This document shows, piece by piece, positions 1 to 4,798 of a stretch of DNA of 6,206 nucleotides. A model generated the notes under the pieces. That model did not search any database. It was not told the origin of the DNA and saw nothing but the letters and a program-made list of their open reading frames with translations. The stretch's first letter is position 1, and each line of letters begins with the position of its first letter. The DNA is from Planctomycetota bacterium. Lineage in GTDB: Bacteria; Planctomycetota; SZUA-567. A program made the position numbers and the translations under genes. Where the stretch lies: assembly GCA_020860865.1 (NCBI GenBank), contig JAJBTL010000376.1:1-6206 (forward strand), in the 5' to 3' direction.

Positions 1-1
1 G

Positions 2-709
2 GGTTGCACCTTCTGCGCCACCGGCCGCCTCGGCTTTGTCCGGAACCTGACAGCTGGTGAGATTGTCGAACAGGCCTATATCATCGACGCCCGCCTCAGG
101 GAGCGCGGCGAAAAGGGCCTGAGCCACATCGTCTACATGGGCATGGGCGAGCCGCTCCTCAACCTGGACGCGGTCCTCGCCTCGGCGGCGATACTCCACA
201 ATCCGAACGGCCTCGGCCTGTCCGGCCGTCATCTGACCATCTCCACCGTCGGCATCCCGGCCGGCCTCCGCCGCCTGGCCGAGAGCGGCATGATTCACCG
301 GCTGGCCGTGTCCCTCCACGCCCCGAACCAGAAAATCCGGGAACAGATTCTCCCCGCCGCCACACGCTGGCCGCTGTCCGAACTCCTCCCGGCCCTCGAG
401 TCCTACGCCGAATCCGCCGCGCGGGACATCACCTTCGAATACGCCCTTATTGACAAGGTCAATTCGTCGCCCCGCGACGCCAAAGAACTGGCCGCCCTCC
501 TCGCTCCGTTCCGTGGCCTTGTCAACCTGATCCCGCTGAATCCGGTCCCCGGCGTCCCCCTGAAACCGCCGCCGGCCGCCGCCATTCGCCGCTTTCAGGA
601 AGTGCTGGAAAATGCCGGTCAACCCGCAACGGTGCGGATGGAAAAAGGCGCGGAAATCGGCGCCGCCTGCGGCCAACTCCGGGCCGAAGCGACGGGCGAG
701 GATAGGTAA
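2..709 (+). CDS. rlmN: RlmN, 23S rRNA/tRNA adenine-C2 methyltransferase (radical SAM), 5'-truncated by window edge
   Basis: RlmN is a cytoplasmic radical-SAM enzyme that methylates C2 of an adenosine in 23S rRNA (A2503 in E. coli) and of A37 in some tRNAs. The frame is open from base 2, giving 235 visible residues; about 110-120 N-terminal residues lie outside the window. The fragment opens with GCTFCATGRLGF, which holds the last two cysteines (residues 2 and 5) of the CX3CX2C [4Fe-4S] motif. Next come MGMGEPLLNLD (about 46-56), ISTVG, LAVSLHAPN, FEYALIDKVN and VNLIPLNPVPG, all family landmarks. The C-terminal GAEIGAACGQL carries the second catalytic cysteine (residue 223), the one that forms the methyl-cysteine/RNA adduct. 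Cfr shares this layout, but the LLNLD and CGQL context and the housekeeping setting favour RlmN. It ends in TAA and converges with the kinase gene. No truncation is visible other than the window edge. Confidence 0.95.
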   Translation, partial: GCTFCATGRLGFVRNLTAGEIVEQAYIIDARLRERGEKGLSHIVYMGMGEPLLNLDAVLASAAILHNPNGLGLSGRHLTISTVGIPAGLRRLAESGMIHRLAVSLHAPNQKIREQILPAATRWPLSELLPALESYAESAARDITFEYALIDKVNSSPRDAKELAALLAPFRGLVNLIPLNPVPGVPLKPPPAAAIRRFQEVLENAGQPATVRMEKGAEIGAACGQLRAEATGEDR

Positions 710-737
710 AATAGCGTAAAACAGAACGAATAAAAGA

Positions 738-767
738 ATGCCTCGACTTCGCCAAAAGTCGAGGCAT
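738..767 (-). terminator. Intrinsic terminator between convergent rlmN and kinase gene
   Basis: A perfect 12-bp inverted repeat (738-749 with 756-767) encloses a 6-nt loop. Read on the - strand, the stem is followed by a T-rich run (TCTTTTATT, 737 down to 729), as expected for a Rho-independent terminator of the leftward block ending at 843. On the + strand no T run follows, so it would serve rlmN less well, though it may still act in both directions. The flanking intergenic DNA (710-842) is AT-rich and shows no ORF worth calling. Confidence 0.75.
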
Positions 768-842
768 CCAACAGAACGCGTCACCCCACAGTTAAATGAT
801 AAAGTATAACGTCAAAATGTTTTACAGAAGAGAATTATTCGC

Positions 843-2108
843 TTACGCCGGTGGCGGCTGCCGGAAGAACAGCACATACACGAGCGCCGCCGCCAACACG
901 ACAACGCCGCCGCCGAGCAATCCCATCCACAACTTCATGTTTTCAATGCGGCGAAGGAGTTCGCTGTCGTTCGAACCGGATTGGGTGGCTGTCCGCACCA
1001 TGCCGGTCAACCGGGCCGAAGGCATGCCGGTACTGACCACCCCGCCCTTGGCGGCGCGGCGCACTTCGTCGAGATCGTTCAGGAGTTCGGAGAAGTTCTG
1101 GTAACGGTCCGACGGTTTCTTCTTCATCAGCCGTTCCACCACTTCAATCATCTTCGGCGGCAAGTCCTTCACCACCGCCGAAATCGGCCGGGGTTCCGAC
1201 TTGATGTGCTGGTCCATGACATCGGAAACGCTGCCGCCGAACGGCGGATTGCCGGTCAGCATGTGGTACAGTGTCGTCCCGAGGGAATAGAGGTCGGACC
1301 GGAAATCGAGGTTCTTTTCGCCCCTGGCCGCTTCCGGCGAGATATAGTCGGGCGTTCCCAGCACTTCCCCTTCTGTCGACAGGACCGACTCGAGGGAGGA
1401 CTTGACGAAGCCGAAATCGCCGAGTTTGGCAATGCCGCCCTTCGTCGCCATGATGTTCCCTGGCTTGACATCCCGGTGGACGATGCGTCGCTGGTGAAGG
1501 TATTCGAGGGCGCTCGCCACCTGGATGGCGATGGCGACGGTGGACTGGAGATCCATCCGGCCTTCCCGGTCGAGGGTGGCGTCGACCGGTTCGCCGTCGA
1601 CGAATTCCATCGAGAAGTAGAGGGTCGATTTATAGCGGCCGACATCGATGACCTGGATAAGGTTCGGGTGGGACAGGCGCCCGACGAGTCGGGCCTCGAC
1701 GAGGAACCGTTTCCGGAATTCGTCGTCAGTCACCCAGCGTTCGTGAAGAACCTTCAGGGCGACGATGCGGCCCATCGACAACTGCCGCGCCTTGTAGACG
1801 ACGCCGAGGCCGCCTTCCCCGAGTTTACCGATAATTTCGTAGCCGCCGATGCGCTGGCCCCTGGCGCGGGCGTCCCGGATAAGGCGTTCCTTCGCCTTAT
1901 AGACGGCCCAGACCTGCTCGGACTTCAGGACCCCGGTCTCGAGAAGCACTTCCTCGACCGGACGGCGCGGCTTCCCGGACTCGGCCTCCTTGTTGATGAC
2001 GCGTTCGGCCTCCTCCAGTTGCTCCCGGGTCACCACCCGGTGGGCAATGGCCAACGTCGCGAAATCGAGGTCTTTCTCCATGTCCGGAAGTTCGGCGGTG
2101 TCAGCCAC
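843..2108 (-). CDS. Hanks-type Ser/Thr protein kinase with N-terminal helical module and C-terminal membrane anchor
   Basis: A 421-residue eukaryotic-like Ser/Thr kinase of the PknB type. All key catalytic elements are present: glycine loop GKLGEGGLGVVYKA (94-107), ATP-binding Lys119 in VALKV, C-helix Glu138, catalytic loop HRDVKPGN (211-218, Asp213), DFG (231-233), an activation loop with Ser244/Thr245 and GT251-252, and SPE (257-259) in place of APE. It is an RD kinase, so activation-loop phosphorylation is likely. Residues about 11-75 form a charged helical region with two similar units (VVTREQLEEA and GVLKSEQVWAV), resembling modules I recall in front of planctomycete kinases and in GspE/MshE-like N-termini; this link is tentative. 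Residues about 393-415 form one hydrophobic segment with only a short tail (RQPPPA) after it, so the kinase is tail-anchored, faces the cytoplasm and has no extracytoplasmic sensor. The GTG start is chosen for its ribosome site and 8-bp overlap with the phosphatase gene; ATG at 2081 is an alternative. Substrates are unknown. Confidence 0.93.
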   Translation of the reverse strand: MADTAELPDMEKDLDFATLAIAHRVVTREQLEEAERVINKEAESGKPRRPVEEVLLETGVLKSEQVWAVYKAKERLIRDARARGQRIGGYEIIGKLGEGGLGVVYKARQLSMGRIVALKVLHERWVTDDEFRKRFLVEARLVGRLSHPNLIQVIDVGRYKSTLYFSMEFVDGEPVDATLDREGRMDLQSTVAIAIQVASALEYLHQRRIVHRDVKPGNIMATKGGIAKLGDFGFVKSSLESVLSTEGEVLGTPDYISPEAARGEKNLDFRSDLYSLGTTLYHMLTGNPPFGGSVSDVMDQHIKSEPRPISAVVKDLPPKMIEVVERLMKKKPSDRYQNFSELLNDLDEVRRAAKGGVVSTGMPSARLTGMVRTATQSGSNDSELLRRIENMKLWMGLLGGGVVVLAAALVYVLFFRQPPPA

Positions 2109-2583
2109 GGAAACCCCTTTTCTTCTTCGGATTCAAATGAGTGTGATAATCCCGAATCGCCTTTTCCTGGTCCGGCGTCTCGACAGAACCGGGACGCGCC
2201 GCCCGGACCTGCCCGAGAGCCTGGGAAGGGCTGGCGCCCCGGCTCACCAGGTAACAGGCGATCATCGTGCCGGTGCGGCCGATACCGGCGCCGCAGTGGA
2301 CCACGACAGCCACGCCGTCGGCGAGGCATTCGTTGACGAACTGCACAAACTCCCGGATCTGCATCCGGGTCGGCGCCGAAAAATCCCGCATCGGTAAATG
2401 AAGGTAGCGGAACCCGACATCCGAAAGGGCATCGGTATCGAGGGCCATTTCCGTCAGGGACACGACGGCGCCGATGCCTTGCCGTGACAATCCGCCCAGG
2501 TCGGACCGGAGATCGCCGAACCGGCCCGGCTCGGCGCTGCCGGCCAGTTTACCCGGGATAACGTATGAAAAGTTCCCGGGCAT
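2101..2583 (-). CDS. Dual-specificity protein phosphatase, DUSP23/VHZ-like (cysteine-based)
   Basis: A 160-residue single-domain cysteine phosphatase that hydrolyses phospho-Ser/Thr/Tyr through a phosphocysteine intermediate. The P-loop VHCGAGIGRTG fits HCX5R, with His96, nucleophile Cys97 and Arg103. The likely general acid is Asp67 in PMRDFSAP. RPGSVETPDQEKAI near the C-terminus closely resembles the RPGSIET.EQEKA signature of human DUSP23/VHZ, and the N-terminal IPGKLAGSAEP matches the same subfamily. No signal peptide or membrane segment is seen, so it is cytosolic. The start is ATG at 2583, which shares its A with the TAA of the upstream Minf_1886 gene (TAATG) and follows GGGAG closely, suggesting termination-reinitiation. 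Upstream in-frame extension to 2664 is possible, but those 27 residues are Arg-rich and lie antiphase inside the previous gene. The kinase start overlaps this gene's 3' end, so the kinase or its targets are natural substrate candidates (inference). Confidence 0.92.
   Translation of the reverse strand: MPGNFSYVIPGKLAGSAEPGRFGDLRSDLGGLSRQGIGAVVSLTEMALDTDALSDVGFRYLHLPMRDFSAPTRMQIREFVQFVNECLADGVAVVVHCGAGIGRTGTMIACYLVSRGASPSQALGQVRAARPGSVETPDQEKAIRDYHTHLNPKKKRGFRG
2114..2119 (-). promoter_or_regulatory. Ribosome binding site supporting the GTG start of the kinase
   Basis: AAGGGG on the - strand lies 5 nt before the GTG at 2108, inside the last codons of the phosphatase gene. It favours this GTG over the in-frame ATG 27 bases further on, which has no comparable site. 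Confidence 0.55.
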
Positions 2584-3011
2584 TACTCCCACACGTCGAA
2601 GGCTTCGGCGAAGTCGTAGACGGCACGGAATTCTTCCTTGGTATCGGACTCGCGGCGTTTCCACTCGAGTTTTTCATCGTCGACCATGAGGAAGACGATT
2701 TCGCCGACATCGTCTGTCCGCCGGACGCCCCAGCTTTCCAGCACGACCTTGGCCATGCAACCCCAGCGCTCCCGGGCCAGGCGGCGGAACGCTTCGAGGA
2801 GTTCGTAGCCGCTGATGTGGAAGTTTATGCCGTCGTCGCCCCGGGACGAGGCAACGTCCCGCGGTTTCATTTCGCCCGACTTCAACCATTTTACCGCCAT
2901 CGCCACCGCTTCGTTCACAAAAAAGAACGCCGCCGGCGTGTACCGGCCGTCGCGGCGGGCAACAAAGGCTATCCGTTCCCGAACCTGCTCGGGGATCATT
3001 AATTCTTCCAT
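2583..3011 (-). CDS. Minf_1886 family protein, function unknown
   Basis: A soluble 142-residue protein matching, from memory, the Minf_1886 family that is conserved in Verrucomicrobia and Planctomycetes and has no known function. Recognisable stretches are DGRYTPAAFFFVNEAV (about 21-36), ISGYELLEAFRRLA (about 66-79), KVVLESWGVRRTDDVGEIVF (about 88-107) and the C-terminal TKEEFRAVYDFAEAF (about 124-138). No catalytic motif, cysteine cluster, signal peptide or membrane segment is visible. The start is uncertain: ATG at 3011 follows a weak AAGAAG, and ATG at 2999 follows GGAAG. The frame stays open further upstream, but that stretch is AT-rich and then runs antiphase through the RicT gene, so a longer protein is unlikely. 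Its stop is fused to the phosphatase start (TAATG), which ties its expression to the phosphatase and kinase. Confidence 0.85.
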   Translation of the reverse strand: MEELMIPEQVRERIAFVARRDGRYTPAAFFFVNEAVAMAVKWLKSGEMKPRDVASSRGDDGINFHISGYELLEAFRRLARERWGCMAKVVLESWGVRRTDDVGEIVFLMVDDEKLEWKRRESDTKEEFRAVYDFAEAFDVWE

Positions 3012-3118
3012 AGAGTTCTTCTTATATCTCCGGAACGCAATGCCGGACGATTCGATTATTAATGGATAAGGCAATCCACCCTTCTCCATATTATGTCGTC
3101 GTCCACTACCCGGTACCC
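3012..3118. other. 107-nt intergenic gap upstream of the Minf_1886 gene
   Basis: This is the longest gap inside the leftward block and is more AT-rich than its surroundings. On the - strand it contains TATAAG, TAATAA and TAATAT hexamers, but none has a convincing -35 box at 16-18 bp. A separate promoter for the Minf_1886-phosphatase-kinase trio is possible but not demonstrated. No terminator hairpin with a T run is visible, so read-through from the RicT gene is equally possible. Confidence 0.4.
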
Positions 3119-3310
3119 CTATTCCGGACTCTTTTCCCCCTCGCCCCGGTCCTCCGCGCCGCTCTTCGGTTCGTCCGGGAGGGACTGACCGGCGGGCGGG
3201 GTTTGACGGCGGCTGTCGGACGGGTTCATCCTGCCGCTCCGGCGCGAACTTTCCCCGACCCGGTAGCGGCCAGACGGGCGGTTGTTGTCGCCCCGGCCCG
3301 GTCCGGGCAT
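3119..3310 (-). CDS. Possible 63-aa low-complexity ORF, or in-frame C-terminal tail of RicT beyond an amber stop
   Basis: An ATG directly follows the TAG of the RicT gene in the same frame and opens 63 codons. The product is hydrophilic and rich in Arg, Gly, Pro, Ser and Glu, with no domain, cysteine or hydrophobic segment. A GGAAGGG lies 7 nt before the ATG, though those bases also encode the last RicT residues. About four fifths of third codon positions are G or C, which fits real coding sequence here. I cannot decide between three readings: a small coupled gene; the disordered tail of RicT cut off by one amber codon (nonsense mutation, sequencing error or read-through); or non-coding GC-rich DNA that happens to stay open. 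I do not recognise the protein. Confidence 0.35.
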   Translation of the reverse strand: MPGPGRGDNNRPSGRYRVGESSRRSGRMNPSDSRRQTPPAGQSLPDEPKSGAEDRGEGEKSPE

Positions 3311-4129
3311 CTACCCGCCCTTCCGGCGCGGTTGGATTTCCTTGATTTCCGACAGGTGCACGAGTTCCACCGATCCGTCCGGCAGGAGGAGTTGTATTTC
3401 CTGCCTGAACATGTCGGCCGACGCCACCTCGCCCGTGAAGTTTTCCGTGACGCAAATGGATCCCCGGGACGGCATTTCCGCCTGGAGGGTCGAATAGACC
3501 TCGTCCTCGAAGCGGAGGCAGCACATCAACCGGCCGCAGTGGCCGGAAATTTTCGACGGGGCCAGGGTGGTCTTCTGCATCTTCGCCATCCGCATCGTCA
3601 CCGGTTCGAGGTTGCGGATAAAGGTGCGGCAACACAGTTCCCGGCCGCAGTGTTCGTAGTCGGCGAGGAGTCGCGCTTCGTCCCTGACGCCGATCTGCCG
3701 CATCTCGATGCGGGTCCGGTAACGTCGGGCCAGTTCCTTGACGAGTTCCCGGAAGTCGACGCGGTTGTCCGCCAGGAAGTAGAAGATAATCTTGTCGCCG
3801 GAGAACAGGTGCTCGACCCCGACAAGGCGCATGGGGAGGTTCCGCTCCTTGATGCATTCCTGGCAGGTGACGAATTCCTCCGGCTCCTTCGTGTCACGGA
3901 TATGGCCGAGGATGGACCGGTCGGCGTCGTTGGCCAGGCGGAGGAGTTCGCCCTGGGTCGCTTCGCCGTCCGCCATCGGCCGGGGCCGGCCCATGGCGGT
4001 GCCGACGTCGATGCCTCTGGCGGTTCTGACAATGACTTCGTCCTCGGTGCGGAATTCGTCCGACTCGCTGGCAAATCTTTCGGTCATGGCCATGAGGCCG
4101 TACCGAACGGTGACGATAAAGTTGGGCAT
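3311..4129 (-). CDS. ricT: RicT/YaaT-like PSP1 C-terminal domain protein
   Basis: A 272-residue cytoplasmic protein of the PSP1/RicT family. In Bacillus subtilis, RicT acts with RicA and RicF in a complex that promotes RNase Y-dependent processing of many mRNAs and affects biofilm formation, competence and sporulation. The family hallmark is clear: YEHCGRELCC (Cys161, 166, 167), then NLEPVTMRMAKMQ (about 173-185), then KISGHCGRLMCCL (Cys198, 203, 204), the cysteines linked to Fe-S binding in RicT. A further CxxC is at 89-92 (TCQEC). The DKIIFYFLADNRVDFRELVKEL region (about 112-133) is also typical. ATG at 4129 lies 2 nt after the stop of the GNAT gene, with GGA 6 nt upstream, so the two are probably co-translated. 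No RicA or RicF gene is visible here. The role in this organism is unknown. The gene symbol is by homology only. Confidence 0.9.
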   Translation of the reverse strand: MPNFIVTVRYGLMAMTERFASESDEFRTEDEVIVRTARGIDVGTAMGRPRPMADGEATQGELLRLANDADRSILGHIRDTKEPEEFVTCQECIKERNLPMRLVGVEHLFSGDKIIFYFLADNRVDFRELVKELARRYRTRIEMRQIGVRDEARLLADYEHCGRELCCRTFIRNLEPVTMRMAKMQKTTLAPSKISGHCGRLMCCLRFEDEVYSTLQAEMPSRGSICVTENFTGEVASADMFRQEIQLLLPDGSVELVHLSEIKEIQPRRKGG

Positions 4130-4131
4130 AG

Positions 4132-4596
4132 TTATTCCAAAGACAATTTCATCGGCACTTCGCCGCAGTCGGGGAACTTCGGACACTTGACGCACACGAG
4201 CCAAACCTTGTGCGGCAGCGTATCCCGACTGACCAGGTGAAAGCCGAAATGGGCAAAGAAATCCGGGATATACGTGAGGGTGAACACCTCCGTGGCCCCG
4301 AATTCGCGAGCGTCGGCGAGAGCCGCCTCGAGGAGCAACTTGCCGATGCCGTGGCCCTGGTATTCCTTTCGGACCGCCAGGGACCGGACCTCCACGAGGA
4401 GATCCCAGGCCGGATCGACGCAGACGCACCCGACGATGGTGCCGTCGGGCAATTGGGCGACAAGGAAGGCGCGCAGTCGTTCGAGCGTATCGCCGATGGA
4501 CAGGGGAATCATGACCCCTTCATTGCCGAAATCCCTGACAACATTGACAATGGCCAGGACATCGGTCAAAACGGCCCGGCGGATGGTAATGTCCAA
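4132..4596 (-). CDS. GNAT-family N-acetyltransferase, ArgA-like (short N-acetylglutamate synthase type)
   Basis: A 154-residue GNAT enzyme that would transfer an acetyl group from acetyl-CoA to an amine. Motif A is plain: VEVRSLAVRKEYQGHGIGKLLLE (about 68-90), with the acetyl-CoA pyrophosphate loop QGHGIG at 80-85. The C-terminal part, FFAHFGFHLVSRDTLPHKVW followed by CVKCPKFPDC (Cys135, 138, 144), matches the end of short ArgA-type N-acetylglutamate synthases, which make N-acetylglutamate for arginine biosynthesis. Substrate assignment is therefore plausible but unproven, and no other arginine gene is in the window. The start is TTG at 4596, with AGGA 6 nt upstream; no upstream in-frame ATG is seen nearby. 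It heads the leftward block, just after a terminator hairpin, and is followed after 2 nt by the RicT gene. Confidence 0.85.
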   Translation of the reverse strand: MDITIRRAVLTDVLAIVNVVRDFGNEGVMIPLSIGDTLERLRAFLVAQLPDGTIVGCVCVDPAWDLLVEVRSLAVRKEYQGHGIGKLLLEAALADAREFGATEVFTLTYIPDFFAHFGFHLVSRDTLPHKVWLVCVKCPKFPDCGEVPMKLSLE

Positions 4597-4602
4597 TCGC
4601 TT

Positions 4603-4606
4603 TCCT
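4603..4606 (-). promoter_or_regulatory. Ribosome binding site supporting the TTG start of the GNAT gene
   Basis: AGGA on the - strand stands 6 nt before TTG at 4596. A stronger purine run (GAGGGGG, near 4610-4616) is too far away for this start. The spacing is what makes TTG the preferred start. Confidence 0.45.
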
Positions 4607-4632
4607 ATGCCCCCTCGTAATCAAAACATTTC

Positions 4633-4661
4633 AAAAACAGCGTGGCGCGGCCGGCACGCTG
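4633..4661 (-). terminator. Intrinsic terminator or attenuator between the RNase E/G and GNAT genes
   Basis: On the - strand, CAGCGTG (4661-4655) pairs perfectly with CACGCTG (4644-4638). A 10-nt GC-rich loop lies between them and can form two more pairs. TTTTT follows at once (4637-4633), and TTTT recurs a few bases on. This is a standard Rho-independent terminator for the RNase E/G transcript. Only 36 nt separate the T run from the GNAT start codon, so if the GNAT promoter lies upstream of the hairpin, the hairpin sits in that leader and could act as an attenuator. Confidence 0.75.
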
Positions 4662-4798
4662 ATGCCGTAACGCAACCATATTTTATGGGTACAAATGACT
4701 GTAGCGCTTCCCCTCCGCATCCTTTTCTCCGGGAAGCGGACGAGAATGGCCACAGGCACGTATTATTATGCCGACCGGGTCCCCGGAAGGAAAGCAAA
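4662..4798. other. Intergenic region downstream of the RNase E/G gene, possible leader/promoter DNA
   Basis: No ORF is supported here. It holds an 8-bp inverted repeat (4705-4712 with 4731-4738, 18-nt loop) without a T run. A TAAAAT -10-like hexamer lies on the - strand at 4680-4685, in an AT-rich patch, but no good -35 box is found 17 bp upstream. If real, it would put the terminator hairpin at 4633-4661 inside the GNAT leader. Confidence 0.3.

Noticed and set aside
981..2336. Long open frame of 451 codons on the + strand
   Set aside because: It lies antisense to the kinase and phosphatase, whose catalytic motifs are unmistakable; its translation shows no recognisable domain and reflects the high GC of third codon positions.
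2584..2664. Longer start for the phosphatase
   Set aside because: The extra 27 residues are Arg-rich, lie inside the Minf_1886 gene, and are absent from DUSP23-like proteins, whereas the ATG at 2583 has a coupled TAATG junction.
3012..3857. Upstream extension of the Minf_1886 frame by 282 codons
   Set aside because: This part runs antiphase through the RicT coding region and then an AT-rich gap; it is Arg/Pro/Gly-rich with no domain. The family length fits a start at 3011 or 2999.
3062..4240. Long open frame of 392 codons on the + strand
   Set aside because: Antisense shadow of the RicT gene; no recognisable motif and no supported start.
4705..4738. Inverted repeat after the RNase E/G gene as the terminator
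   Set aside because: The stem is only 8 bp with an 18-nt loop and no T run; the hairpin at 4633-4661 is a far better terminator.
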